In this document: positions 1 through 8,138 of the stretch, one piece after another | Layout: every line of letters begins with the position of its first letter | Numbering within the stretch: position 1 is the first letter of the stretch | Assembly: GCF_000385135.1 (NCBI RefSeq) | Contig: NZ_ARQM01000011.1 | Span: 1 to 64,000 of the forward strand | Length of the DNA stretch: 64,000 nucleotides | Direction of reading: 5' to 3' | DNA from: Promicromonospora sukumoe 327MFSha3.1 | GTDB taxonomy: Bacteria; Actinomycetota; Actinomycetes; Actinomycetales; Cellulomonadaceae | Position numbers and translations under genes: made by a program | Notes under the pieces: generated by a model | The model's database searches: none | The model's input: the letters and a program-made list of their open reading frames with translations, nothing else | What the model was told of the DNA's origin: nothing

Positions 1-458
1 TTCCACAGCTCGACGGCGTCGTCGGTCCGGGCGAGCCAGCCGGCGTCGGCCTCGCTGACCAGGATCGGGACGCCGCCCAGCCGGCGGCTCCACTCGACCT
101 GCACCCCGTACATGTGCGGGTGGCTCGCGACGATGTACGCGAGCCCGCCGAGGTCCTGGACGGCGGCGACGGCGGCGTCGTCGACGTAGCCGGGGACGTC
201 GAACATGAGGTTCCCCGCCGCCGTCCGGGCGACCTTCGCGGTCGGGCCGATGCCGACGTCGGGCACCGTGTTGAGGCCGAACAGGTCGGGTTCGAGCTCC
301 TCGACCGCGATGCTCTCGCCGTTGGCCGCGAGCTCTTCGAGCGTGGTCCAGCGCTGCCCGTCGGCGGGCACCCACTGTCGCTCGTCGGCGCAGACCGCGC
401 AGACCTCGGGCCGGGACTCGTGCTCCACGCCGCAGGTGCTGCAGATCCAGAACGTCAT
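1..458 (-). CDS. Zinc-ribbon MBL-fold metallo-hydrolase, C-terminus beyond window edge
   Basis: The visible 152 residues begin with a rubredoxin-like zinc ribbon (Cys6/Cys9 and Cys20/Cys23, C-S-T-C and C-A-V-C). A segment then ends in ASHPHMYGVQVEWS, which resembles the histidine motif of a metallo-beta-lactamase-fold family that has an N-terminal zinc ribbon. The gene runs off the left edge, so the remaining metal ligands are not visible. ATG at 458 is preceded by a GAAGGGA ribosome site. It is divergent from the sensor kinase. The substrate is unknown; the fold assignment is by family resemblance. Confidence 0.7.
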   Translation of the reverse strand, partial: MTFWICSTCGVEHESRPEVCAVCADERQWVPADGQRWTTLEELAANGESIAVEELEPDLFGLNTVPDVGIGPTAKVARTAAGNLMFDVPGYVDDAAVAAVQDLGGLAYIVASHPHMYGVQVEWSRRLGGVPILVSEADAGWLARTDDAVELW

Positions 459-531
459 CGTCGGACTTCCCTTCGTCGGGCCGGTGCTCGCCACCCTGCG
501 CCAAGCGGCCGGTCGTGTCCAGCAATAAGAC

Positions 532-547
532 TCCGCCTCAAGGCGGA
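532..547. promoter_or_regulatory. Dyad TCCGCC-N4-GGCGGA, putative response-regulator operator
   Basis: A perfect 7-bp inverted repeat (TCCGCCT-CA-AGGCGGA) ends 22 bp before the -10 hexamer of the kinase operon. The same TCCGCC-N4-GGCGGA arrangement recurs at 4148-4163, 23 bp before the -10 of the ABC operon. It is likely the binding site of the NarL-type regulator encoded at 2141-2842; this is inference. Confidence 0.55.
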
Positions 548-569
548 AGCGCCCGCGCTCCCAGGTTCC

Positions 570-575
570 TACCCT
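570..575 (+). promoter_or_regulatory. Leaderless -10 element TACCCT
   Basis: TACCCT ends six bases before the ATG at 582, so transcription should begin at or next to the start codon. This supports 582 as the start over far-upstream in-frame codons. Confidence 0.55.
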
Positions 576-581
576 GGGGGC

Positions 582-2144
582 ATGGCCGCAGCACCACCAC
601 CGCCCGCTTCCCGGCAGCCCGACGCCGGACGCCCCGCCGACGCCGCGTCCGCGCGGGCCGCCGCCACCGCGCCCGCCGGAAGCACCCTCGGCCGGCTGGC
701 CGACTGGTTCGGCGTCGACGCCGACTGGGAGCGGGTGCCCGCAGGGCAGCGCGGCTACCGCCGCGACCTGTTGCTGGGTGTCGGCTTCGCGGTGTTCGCG
801 GCCCTCTCGATCGAGCTCGGCCACAGCATGGGCATGTTCGAGGACATCGACGTGCCCATGTGGCTCGTCCTCGTGCTCGGTGTGGCCAGCACGGTCCCGC
901 TCGCGTGGCGGCGCCGCTATCCGCTGATCTCGCTCGTGCTCGTGTACGCGGCGTGGTTCGCGCTCGGGCTGACCATCCCGGCGGTCACGATGCTCATGCC
1001 GATGCAGATCATGTACTTCGTCGCGATGTTCACCGCCGTGGCCTGGGCGCGCGACCGGCGGGCCATGCTCATCGTGGTCAGCGCGTGCACCATGGTGATG
1101 CTCGGGTGGGTCGTCTGGATGTTCGCGGTGCAGCAGGGCATCGAGACCATCCTGGACGAGTTCCCGACGCCCGCCGACTGGCCCGGCCAGGTGGATCCGT
1201 ACCTCGCCAACGCGATCTACCAGGTCATCATGAACATCGCGTTCTTCGGCGGCGCGGTGCTGGCGGGGCAGATGCAGTGGAACGCCGCGCGCCGGCGCGA
1301 GCTGCTGGCCGACCAGACCGTCACCATCGAGCGGCAGGCAGCCGCGCTCACCGACCAGGCCGTGGTCACCGAGCGGGTCCGGATCGCACGCGAGCTGCAC
1401 GACGTCGTCGCGCACCACGTGTCCGTCATCGGCATCCAGGCGGCAGCCGCGCGGCGCGTGCTGGACCGGGATCCCGCCCTGGCCGCGGAGGCGCTCGCGA
1501 CCATCGAGCGCGAGTCGCGCGAGGGCGTGACGCAGATGCGCAACCTGGTCGGCACCCTGCGCTCGGTGCCCGACGGCGGAGGGTCCGCCGGCCCGGACAC
1601 CGCCTCCCGCGCGCCGGAACCGGGGCTGGCGGACCTGCCGGCACTGGCCGCCGCCGACCACGACGGGCTGGACACCACGTTCCGCCAGGTCGAGGAGCCC
1701 CCGGGCGCCGCGCGGGACGTGCCCGACCCCATGGGGCTCAGCCTCTACCGCACCGCCCAGGAGGCGATGGCGAACGTGCGCAAGCACTCGACGGCCCGGT
1801 CCGCGACGGTCACGCTCCGCGTGGTGCGCGGCCCGGAGATGCTCGCGGACGAGCGGTTCGCGCACGGGTTCGCGGAGGTGGAGGTGCTCGACGACGGCCG
1901 GCCCCGCCACGGGACCTCGGGCTCCGGGCTCGGGCAGCTCGGCATCCGGGAGCGCGTCTCGACGCACCGGGGCGTGGTCGAGATCGGGCCGCGGGCGACC
2001 GGCGGGTACCGGGTGCGCGTGCGGCTTCCGCTGCCCGCGCCGGAGGACGCCGCGCCGTCGGCCCGGCCGGAACCAAGGCCGGAAGCCCGGCCGCAGGCCT
2101 GGACCGATGCCCGGACCGAGGCCCCGACGGAGGCGGCCCGATGA
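582..2144 (+). CDS. NarL/DesK-type sensor histidine kinase
   Basis: This 520-residue protein has about six predicted membrane helices between residues 60 and 230, then a HisKA_3 dimerisation helix with the phospho-acceptor His273 in ARELHDVVAHHVS. A degenerate HATPase_c domain follows, ending in a GLGQLGIRERV-type box. A low-complexity Pro/Ala/Glu tail closes it. No large extracytoplasmic sensor domain is seen, so it probably senses through its membrane part. The start is set by the leaderless TACCCT box. Its stop overlaps the regulator start (ATGA), so the two are translationally coupled. The signal is unknown; a shared dyad suggests control of the ABC exporter at 4200-6322. Confidence 0.9.
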   Translation: MAAAPPPPASRQPDAGRPADAASARAAATAPAGSTLGRLADWFGVDADWERVPAGQRGYRRDLLLGVGFAVFAALSIELGHSMGMFEDIDVPMWLVLVLGVASTVPLAWRRRYPLISLVLVYAAWFALGLTIPAVTMLMPMQIMYFVAMFTAVAWARDRRAMLIVVSACTMVMLGWVVWMFAVQQGIETILDEFPTPADWPGQVDPYLANAIYQVIMNIAFFGGAVLAGQMQWNAARRRELLADQTVTIERQAAALTDQAVVTERVRIARELHDVVAHHVSVIGIQAAAARRVLDRDPALAAEALATIERESREGVTQMRNLVGTLRSVPDGGGSAGPDTASRAPEPGLADLPALAAADHDGLDTTFRQVEEPPGAARDVPDPMGLSLYRTAQEAMANVRKHSTARSATVTLRVVRGPEMLADERFAHGFAEVEVLDDGRPRHGTSGSGLGQLGIRERVSTHRGVVEIGPRATGGYRVRVRLPLPAPEDAAPSARPEPRPEARPQAWTDARTEAPTEAAR

Positions 2145-2842
2145 CGCGCGTGCTGCTGGTCGACGACCAGGCCCTGGTGCGCTCCGGCTTCTCCCTCATC
2201 CTCTCGGTGGAGGACGACTTCGAGGTGGTCGGCCAGGCGGGCGACGGCGCGGCGGCCATCGAGCTGACCCGCGAGCTGCGGCCCGACATCGTGCTGATGG
2301 ACGTGCAGATGCCCGTCATGGACGGCATCGAGGCCACGCGCCGCATCGTCGCGGAGAACCTGGCGAAGGTGCTGGTGCTGACGACGTTCGACCACGACGA
2401 GTACGTGTTCGACGGGCTCGCGGCCGGCGCCTCGGGGTTCCTGCTGAAGAACTCCGACGCGGAGCACCTCGTGGAGGCCGTGCGGACGGTGGCCGCGGGG
2501 CACGCGCTGCTCGCCCCGCAGATCACACGGCGCGTGATCGAGCAGATGGTGGCGGGCGAGCGGGCGCCGTCGGGCGTGGCGGGTGGGGCGGGTCTCGCGG
2601 GTGCGGCGGGTGCCGCGAGGCCGACGCCGGACCAGGCGCCCCCCGGCCTCGCCCAGCTCACGCCGCGCGAGCGCGAGGTGCTGGAGCTCGTGGGCACCGG
2701 GCTGTCGAACGCCGAGATCGCCTCGACCCTGTTCCTCGGCGAGGCGACGGTCAAGACGCACGTCTCGAACGTGCTGTCCAAGCTGCACCTGCGCGACCGG
2801 GTCCAGGCGGTGGTCCTGGCCCACCGGGTGGGCCTGGTCTGA
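2141..2842 (+). CDS. NarL/FixJ-family response regulator
   Basis: This 233-residue regulator has an N-terminal receiver domain with phospho-acceptor Asp54 in IVLMDVQMP and the conserved Lys in GFLLKN. An Ala/Gly-rich linker of about 30 residues follows. The C-terminal LuxR-type helix-turn-helix reads LTPREREVLELVGTGLSNAE, then TVKTHVSNVLSKL. It overlaps the kinase by four bases and is its cognate partner. It probably binds the TCCGCC-N4-GGCGGA dyads upstream of its own operon and of the ABC exporter (inference). A strong inverted repeat follows the stop codon. Confidence 0.93.
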   Translation: MTRVLLVDDQALVRSGFSLILSVEDDFEVVGQAGDGAAAIELTRELRPDIVLMDVQMPVMDGIEATRRIVAENLAKVLVLTTFDHDEYVFDGLAAGASGFLLKNSDAEHLVEAVRTVAAGHALLAPQITRRVIEQMVAGERAPSGVAGGAGLAGAAGAARPTPDQAPPGLAQLTPREREVLELVGTGLSNAEIASTLFLGEATVKTHVSNVLSKLHLRDRVQAVVLAHRVGLV

Positions 2843-2845
2843 GCC

Positions 2846-2896
2846 GATGTCACCGATCGTTGACATCGTGGGTGCATGTCAACGATCGGTGACATC
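2846..2896. terminator. Long inverted repeat, probable terminator
   Basis: Two perfectly complementary 21-base arms (2846-2866 and 2876-2896) flank a nine-base loop three bases after the regulator stop. There is no T-run, as is common for actinobacterial terminators. It lies between convergent genes and could work in both directions. Confidence 0.7.
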
Positions 2897-2975
2897 CGTG
2901 CTGATCGACCTGGCTCTCTGGTTCGGGTGATCAAGCCAGGCGTAATTCGAGCGACCGGATCGGTAAGGCCATCAG

Positions 2976-3007
2976 GAAAGCGGGATCCGTGACCGGACCC
3001 CGCTTTC
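2976..3007 (-). terminator. Hairpin downstream of the Pro/Thr-repeat gene
   Basis: The arms GAAAGCGGG (2976-2984) and CCCGCTTTC (2999-3007) pair, with additional TCCG/CGGA pairing inside. It lies 38 bases beyond the stop of the minus-strand gene. Confidence 0.55.
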
Positions 3008-3045
3008 ATATTTCCGGCGATATCCCGGAAAAGGGACTATTCAGC

Positions 3046-3759
3046 CTATTCCGCGGAAGGGCTGGCGGAGGGCTCCGGCGACGGTCTCGTCGACGGTTCC
3101 GCGGACGGGCTCGCCGAGGGCTCCGGGGACGGGCTGGTCGACGGCTCCGGCGTGGGCGACGGCTCCGGGGTCGGCCGCGAGGTCGGCTCGACGGTCGGCG
3201 GGTCGGTGGGCTCCTCCGACGGCGGGTCCGACGGCTCGGGCGTCGGCTCCGGCGTGGGGGTCGGGGTCGGCGTCGGGGTGGGGGTCGGTGTCGGCGTCGG
3301 CGTGGGCTTCGGCGTGGGCGTCGGCTTCTGGGTGGGCTGGCCCGTCGGCTCGGGCGTGGGCTTGACGGTCGGCTTCGCCGGCCGGACGGGGATGCTCCCG
3401 CCGCCGGTGCTGCCGCCCTGCCCGGGCGTGAACGACGGCGGCCGGTAGGTCTCGCGGGGCTGTTCCCGCACGGGTCCGCGCGCGGTCTCGGGTGCGGGCG
3501 GCGGCGTGTAGGTGAACGGGTTCCCCTGCGCCGCGGGCTTGCCGTGGACGTCCACGGTCCCCTTCTCGCCGGAGCTCGCCACCGGCTCGCGCTTCAGCAT
3601 CATCGGCGGCAGCCCCTGGGTGCTGTCGGGCAGAGCGGCCCCGGCCGACGTGAGCCGGCCCTGGTCCTTGCTCGCCGGCTGCACCGCGACGGCACCCATG
3701 ATTCCGGCAGTCAGCACCAAGGCCGCGGCCGTCCCTGTGACGATCAATCGCTTGCGCAC
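3046..3759 (-). CDS. Secreted or membrane-anchored Pro/Thr-repeat protein
   Basis: This is a 237-residue protein. An N-terminal hydrophobic segment after MRKRLIVTG acts as a signal peptide or anchor. About 100 residues of undistinguished sequence follow. The C-terminal half is almost only Pro, Thr, Glu and Ser, with a (PT)n tract followed by EPS/SPEPS repeats. Such tails usually span the cell wall. I see no LPXTG sorting motif and no catalytic domain. GTG at 3759 is chosen because a GGGAG ribosome site precedes it and the hydrophobic segment follows at once. The function is unknown. Confidence 0.7.
   Translation of the reverse strand: MRKRLIVTGTAAALVLTAGIMGAVAVQPASKDQGRLTSAGAALPDSTQGLPPMMLKREPVASSGEKGTVDVHGKPAAQGNPFTYTPPPAPETARGPVREQPRETYRPPSFTPGQGGSTGGGSIPVRPAKPTVKPTPEPTGQPTQKPTPTPKPTPTPTPTPTPTPTPTPTPEPTPEPSDPPSEEPTDPPTVEPTSRPTPEPSPTPEPSTSPSPEPSASPSAEPSTRPSPEPSASPSAE
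3251..3330. repeat. Short tandem GTCGGN/GTGGGN hexamer tract inside the Pro/Thr gene
   Basis: About a dozen near-identical six-base units (GTCGGG, GTCGGC, GTGGGG) run in tandem and encode the (Pro-Thr)n stretch on the minus strand. Such tracts can gain or lose units in frame. Confidence 0.7.
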
Positions 3760-3926
3760 GCTTTGCTCCCCCTGCAGCTTCAGTTGTTGCCCGGTGCCCT
3801 CGATCGCGACGTCCGGTCCTGGGGACCGGGCTGCGGATCTCCCGCCGGGAGTGCGTCGCACATTCCGCCGCGGAGGGCTTTCGAACCGTTCAGCGCCGCC
3901 CTTGTTCGAGCGGTGTTCCGGTCGGG

Positions 3927-3954
3927 ACAATACGTGGCAGAACGTCAACGGCAA
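3927..3954 (-). promoter_or_regulatory. Candidate sigma-70 promoter of the Pro/Thr-repeat gene
   Basis: On the minus strand TTGCCG is followed after 16 bases by TATTGT. This would give a leader of about 160 bases before the GTG at 3759. Confidence 0.4.
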
Positions 3955-4008
3955 CCGGGGCGTGTAATACCAGGTCAAAACGCGCAGGAGTGGTCACGGT
4001 GCGCAGGA

Positions 4009-4072
4009 TGATCGGCAGAATGTCACGTGATCGGCAACTCGAAATGCCGATCACGTGACATTCTGCCGATCA
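4009..4072. repeat. Family-A stem-loop, copy 1
   Basis: Two perfect 28-base arms (4009-4036, 4045-4072) surround an eight-base loop. The arm core CGGCAGAATGTCA is shared with the stem-loop at 42550-42611, with compensating base changes. Here it lies between divergent genes, so it is not an obvious terminator. Confidence 0.75.
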
Positions 4073-4147
4073 CCCAATCTCGGGCGGCGCCCAGGAAGAC
4101 AAGACACCCTCGCGCCGGCGTAGTTCCGGCCTGGGGCGGAGCGCGGT

Positions 4148-4163
4148 TCCGCCTTGCGGCGGA
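4148..4163. promoter_or_regulatory. Dyad TCCGCC-N4-GGCGGA upstream of the ABC operon
   Basis: Arms TCCGCC (4148-4153) and GGCGGA (4158-4163) with centre TTGC end 23 bp before the -10 hexamer. This is the same motif and nearly the same spacing as at the kinase operon (532-547). Confidence 0.55.
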
Positions 4164-4186
4164 TCCCGCCGCCGCCGTCGGCCCCT

Positions 4187-4192
4187 TAGCGT
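4187..4192 (+). promoter_or_regulatory. Leaderless -10 element TAGCGT
   Basis: TAGCGT ends seven bases before the ATG at 4200. It supports that start rather than the GTG at 4191, which would overlap the promoter itself. Confidence 0.5.
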
Positions 4193-4199
4193 GACGGCC

Positions 4200-5099
4200 A
4201 TGAGCGATCTGGAGGTGCGGGACCTGACCCGCGTGTTCGCCTCGGGCGACACACCCCGGCGGGCGGTGGACGGCGTGAGCTTCACCGCGACGTCAGGCCT
4301 GCTCACGGGGTTCGTCGGCGGGAACGGCGCGGGCAAGACGACGACCATGCGGATGATCATGGGCGTACTGGCGATCACGAGCGGCGAGGTGCTGTTCGAC
4401 GGCGCCCCGGTCACCCGGCACGACCGCCGCGAGTTCGGCTACATGCCCGAGGAGCGCGGCCTCTACCCCAAGCAGCCCGTGCTGGACCAGCTCGTCTACC
4501 TGGCCCGCCTGCGCGGCATCGACGCGCCCGCCGCCCGCCGCGAGGTGCTCGAGCACCTCGAGCGGCTGGGGCTGGCGGGCCGGGCCAAGGACCACGTGGA
4601 GAAGCTGTCGCTCGGCAACCAGCAGCGGGTGCAGATCATCGCGGCGGTCATGGGACAGCCCAAGGCGCTCGTCCTCGACGAGCCGTTCAGCGGGCTCGAC
4701 CCCGCGGCCGTCGACGCGATGGCCGACCTGCTGCGCGAGCACACGCGGCGCGGCGTGCCCGTGCTGTTCAGCTCGCACCAGCTCGACCTCGTGGAGCGGC
4801 TGTGCGAGCGGCTCGTCATCCTCGGCGGCGGCCGGGTCCTCGCGAACGGCACCCCCGACGACCTGCGCGCCAAGGGGGTCACCCGGCACCGGCTCGTGCT
4901 GGCGGGCGACGCCGGGTTCGTGCGCGGCGTGCCTGGCGTGCTCGCCGTCGACGTCGACGGCTCGTCCGCCCTGGTCGAGGTGCACGACGACGACGCGGCC
5001 ACCCGCCTGCTGTCTGCCGCCCTGGAGCGGGGCGCCGTCCAGGAGTTCTCCCCGGTGCGGCCGACGCTGGCCCAGATCTACAGGGAAGTGACCTCGTGA
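4200..5099 (+). CDS. ABC transporter ATP-binding protein (ABC-2 exporter, NatA-like)
   Basis: This 299-residue ATPase has a Walker A at GGNGAGKTT, a signature LSLGNQQRVQ and a Walker B LVLDEPFSGLDP, followed by the switch histidine in SSHQLD. The LSLGNQQR form is typical of the NatA-type ATPases of ABC-2 exporters. A C-terminal domain of about 80 residues follows. Its stop overlaps the permease GTG (GTGA), so the two are coupled. The dyad upstream links it to the kinase/regulator pair at 582-2842. The exported substrate is unknown; sodium, drug or peptide export are all possible. Confidence 0.9.
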   Translation: MSDLEVRDLTRVFASGDTPRRAVDGVSFTATSGLLTGFVGGNGAGKTTTMRMIMGVLAITSGEVLFDGAPVTRHDRREFGYMPEERGLYPKQPVLDQLVYLARLRGIDAPAARREVLEHLERLGLAGRAKDHVEKLSLGNQQRVQIIAAVMGQPKALVLDEPFSGLDPAAVDAMADLLREHTRRGVPVLFSSHQLDLVERLCERLVILGGGRVLANGTPDDLRAKGVTRHRLVLAGDAGFVRGVPGVLAVDVDGSSALVEVHDDDAATRLLSAALERGAVQEFSPVRPTLAQIYREVTS

Positions 5100-6322
5100 A
5101 GAGTGCATGGATGCTCGTGGCGACCCGCGAGATCGTGGTGCGGGCGCTCAACAAGGGGTTCCTGATCGGCCTCGCGGTCACCGTGGCGATGATCGGCGGC
5201 CTGATCGGCTTCAGCGCCTACATGGACAGCCGCACCGACTCGTTCGACGTCGCCGTCGTGACCGGCGACGACGCGGCCCTGACGGCCGTCGAGTCGGCTC
5301 GCGAGGAGGCCGCGACGTCGGACGAGGGGATCGAGCTCACCGTCCTGCGGGTGGACGACGCCGCGGCGGCGAAAGCCGCCCTCGAGGACGAGACCGCCGA
5401 CGCCTGGCTCAGCTCCGGAACGGCCGGCACGGCCGGCGCGACGGGCGCCGCCGACGACGCCGGCTGGTCCCTGTCCGGCTGGCGCGAGCCCGACGGCGGC
5501 CTGGCCGACCTGCTCGGGACGACGGTGCGCGACCAGGTCATGGCCGACCGCGCCGACGGCGCCGGCACCACCATCGAGGCGCTCACGGCGGGCAGCGAGA
5601 TCGAGACCGAGCGCCTCGACGGCAACCCGGTGGACCCGCAGGTCGTGTTCTTCGCCGGGTTCGTGCTCGCGTTCCTGTTCTTCACGGGCGCGGTCGGCTC
5701 GGGCGCGATGATCGCGGGCAGCGTGATCGAGGAGAAGCAGTCCCGGCTGGTCGAGATCATCGCGACCGCCGTGCCGCTGCGGCAGCTCCTGGCGGGCAAG
5801 ATCATCGGCAGCTCCGTGATCGCACTGGCGCAGAACCTGCTGCTCGCCGGCATCGGGCTCGTCGGGCTCTCCTTCACCGACCTGTCGGCGGTGCTGCCCG
5901 CGATGACGGCCACGATGATCTGGTTCGTCGTCTTCTTCACCGTCGGGTTCGTCGCGGTCGCGGCCCTGTACGCGGTCGCGGGCTCGCTCGCGTCCCGCAC
6001 CGAGGACCTCCAGTACACGACGACCCCCCTGATGATGCTGCTCATGGGCGTCTACATCGTGACGTTCTCGGCCGACGGCGTGCTCGAACGGGTCCTGTCC
6101 TACGTGCCGCCGGCGTCCATCGTGTCCATGCCGGTGCGGGTGCTCAACGGCGACGCGCTGTGGTGGGAGCCGATCGTCTCGCTCCTCGTGCTGGTGGTCG
6201 CGACGCTCGGAGCCGTGCTGCTCAGCGAGCGCGCGTACCGCGGCGCGCTGATGCAGACCGGCGGCCGGGTCACGTGGAAGTCCGCCCTGGCCTCGGACAA
6301 GGGCACTACCCTCGGGGCGTGA
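5096..6322 (+). CDS. ABC-2 type permease, NatB-like
   Basis: This 408-residue protein has one N-terminal helix (about residues 20-42), a hydrophilic extracytoplasmic domain of about 140 residues, then five or six helices beginning at VVFFAGFVLAFLFF. This is the usual layout of NatB and related ABC-2 exporters. The motif EEKQSRLVEII after the second helix is characteristic of the family. GTG at 5096 is chosen from the GTGA overlap with the ATPase stop. The gene in turn overlaps the first propeller gene by four bases at 6319, tying the exporter to the propeller array. Confidence 0.88.
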   Translation: MKSAWMLVATREIVVRALNKGFLIGLAVTVAMIGGLIGFSAYMDSRTDSFDVAVVTGDDAALTAVESAREEAATSDEGIELTVLRVDDAAAAKAALEDETADAWLSSGTAGTAGATGAADDAGWSLSGWREPDGGLADLLGTTVRDQVMADRADGAGTTIEALTAGSEIETERLDGNPVDPQVVFFAGFVLAFLFFTGAVGSGAMIAGSVIEEKQSRLVEIIATAVPLRQLLAGKIIGSSVIALAQNLLLAGIGLVGLSFTDLSAVLPAMTATMIWFVVFFTVGFVAVAALYAVAGSLASRTEDLQYTTTPLMMLLMGVYIVTFSADGVLERVLSYVPPASIVSMPVRVLNGDALWWEPIVSLLVLVVATLGAVLLSERAYRGALMQTGGRVTWKSALASDKGTTLGA

Positions 6323-8109
6323 CCGAACGCACCCAGCCCGACTCAGCCGCGCCCGGGAGCTCCGATCCCGAGAAGGTGCACACCTTCGACCTGATCGACG
6401 AGGTCCCGGGCGCGTCCCGTGACGGCGCGGACCCGGACGGCACCGACCCCGACGACGCCGGCACCGACGGCACCGACCCCGGCGACGCGGCCGAGCCGGA
6501 CGCCGAGCCCGCGCCCCGCGCGCCGGGCCGGGCGGCGGTGGCGCTCGCGGGCGCGCGGTCCGCCGTCGGCCGGACGGTGCGGCGGGGCGGGGCGGCCGTG
6601 CGCCGTCGGGTGCCCGCCACGCGCCGCGGCCGGGTCCTGCTGGCGGGCGGGACCGCCGCGGTGGTCGTGGTCGCGGTCGTGGCCGGGGTGCTGGTCGACG
6701 GCGCGCTGCGCGAGCGCGCTCTGCTCGCGACGCCGTCCGGCACCCACAGCCTGGCGGAGAAGCCCACCGAGCAGTGGTCGGTCGACCTGGAGAACCCGAT
6801 CTCGGCGACCCTGGTCCGGATGCCGGGCGTGCTCGCGGTGGTGGGCGACGCCAAGGTCCAGGGCCTCGACCCGGCGACGGGCGAGGTGCGGTGGACCGTG
6901 GACGTCGCCGACGCCGTGGACTGCGGTCCGCTGGGTGCGCTCGGCGTCGGCGGCCCGCTGGGGGCGCTCCCCGTCGAGAAGCTGGTCTGCGTCACGGCGT
7001 CGGAGGACGGCGACCAGGGCGTCACGGTGATCGAGCCGGACGGCGCCGCGACCACCCGCGAGCTGGATCCCGGCGCGACGGTGCAGCCCGCGCCCGACGG
7101 CGGCCTCATCCACCTCGAGCTCGCGGGCGGCGAGCACGAGCAGGAGCCGGTCGTGGTCGACAAGGTGGGTACGCCCCACCTGCCCAAGGGCTTCGTGGCG
7201 CCGGACCTGTCGGTCCGGGTCGAGGACGCGGCGACCGGCGCGGAGCGCTGGAGCGCGGACGTCGCCGCGGGCCCGGCGGACGCGAACCTGTGCGTCACCT
7301 ACACGTCCGGCCCGGAGGACCCCGACACCCCCACCCCGGTGCTGGACCTTGCCGGTTCGGTGTACGGCGACCTGAGCAACGGGGTCCTGGAGGTCGACGG
7401 CTGTGGGGTCTCGGCGGCCTTCCTGCTCGACGGCACCCGCCTCGACGACCCGAAGGACACGACCGACGCACCGGCGGGCGGGGTGACGGGATCCTTCACG
7501 GCGCTGCCCGACGGCGGCTGGGCCGGGCCCGACCCGGCGGCGGCCGGCGCCGAGACGCCCAGCCAGGTGGTGCACCTGCCCGACGGCGAGACCCTGAAGA
7601 TCGACGGTCAGGTGCTGGTGCCGTGGGCCACCGACGGCCGGGACCCGGGCCTGCTGCTGGAGCGGGTGGGCGTGCACACCGAGGCGCGGTCCACCGAGGG
7701 GCGCGACGCCGGGGAACAGCTCTGGAACGCCCCGGTGCTCCGCGCCACCGAGCTGCTCGCGCGGGTCGCCGGCACCGGCGTCGTCGTGGACGAGCTCGGG
7801 CCGGTGCGGGGCATCGACCTCGGCACGGGCGCGGTGCGCTGGACGCTCGACCCCGACGTGCTCGGCCTCGGCGACGGGACGTGGGACGTGGGCTCGCTGG
7901 TCTTCGGGGCCTTCACGGACGGCGACACCCTGCTGCTGCCGGTGTCCGGCGACCCCGCGGGCGAGTCGGGGCTGCGGCTGGTCGCGATCGACCTGCGCGA
8001 CGGCTCGGTGCGCTGGGAGATCGAACAGGACACCCCGTACACGCAGCTGGTCAGCGTGGACGGCTATCTCGCGCAGATCACCCAGCAGGGCGTCGTGGGA
8101 CTGGGGTGA
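6319..8109 (+). CDS. Propeller paralog 1: membrane-anchored PQQ-like beta-propeller protein
   Basis: This 596-residue protein is the first of five tandem paralogs. Residues 21-29 carry the array's N-terminal motif (HTFDLIDEV). An acidic Asp/Gly/Pro linker follows, then a single helix near residues 107-126, then a PQQ-like propeller with blade motifs such as LDPATGEVRWTVD and IDLGTGAVRWTLD. No PQQ or metal ligand set is visible. Two of the three cysteine pairs seen in paralogs 2-5 are present (CGP...LVC and a lone Cys with GCG); the middle pair is absent. GTG at 6319 overlaps the permease stop, yet a leaderless TACCCT box (6307-6312) also precedes it. The function is unknown. Confidence 0.8.
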   Translation: MTERTQPDSAAPGSSDPEKVHTFDLIDEVPGASRDGADPDGTDPDDAGTDGTDPGDAAEPDAEPAPRAPGRAAVALAGARSAVGRTVRRGGAAVRRRVPATRRGRVLLAGGTAAVVVVAVVAGVLVDGALRERALLATPSGTHSLAEKPTEQWSVDLENPISATLVRMPGVLAVVGDAKVQGLDPATGEVRWTVDVADAVDCGPLGALGVGGPLGALPVEKLVCVTASEDGDQGVTVIEPDGAATTRELDPGATVQPAPDGGLIHLELAGGEHEQEPVVVDKVGTPHLPKGFVAPDLSVRVEDAATGAERWSADVAAGPADANLCVTYTSGPEDPDTPTPVLDLAGSVYGDLSNGVLEVDGCGVSAAFLLDGTRLDDPKDTTDAPAGGVTGSFTALPDGGWAGPDPAAAGAETPSQVVHLPDGETLKIDGQVLVPWATDGRDPGLLLERVGVHTEARSTEGRDAGEQLWNAPVLRATELLARVAGTGVVVDELGPVRGIDLGTGAVRWTLDPDVLGLGDGTWDVGSLVFGAFTDGDTLLLPVSGDPAGESGLRLVAIDLRDGSVRWEIEQDTPYTQLVSVDGYLAQITQQGVVGLG

Positions 8110-8138
8110 CTCGCAGGTTACGCGGCTAGGATCCGGCC

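Larger units (their letters stand above)
3760..4199. other. Divergent intergenic region with leader, stem-loop and two promoters
   Basis: This 440-base stretch has no convincing gene. It holds the minus-strand promoter at 3927-3954 and a leader of about 160 bases with small hairpins (CCGGTCC/GGACCGG at 3813-3829). It also holds the family-A stem-loop (4009-4072), the dyad 4148-4163 and the ABC promoter at 4187. Confidence 0.6.

Noticed and set aside
3152-3448. Gly/Val-repeat open frame on the plus strand
   Set aside because: It is the complement of the Pro/Thr tract of the minus-strand gene, which has a signal peptide and ribosome site.
3760-3926. Riboswitch in the leader of the Pro/Thr-repeat gene
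   Set aside because: The leader is long and has small hairpins, but I cannot match it to c-di-AMP or another known riboswitch consensus.
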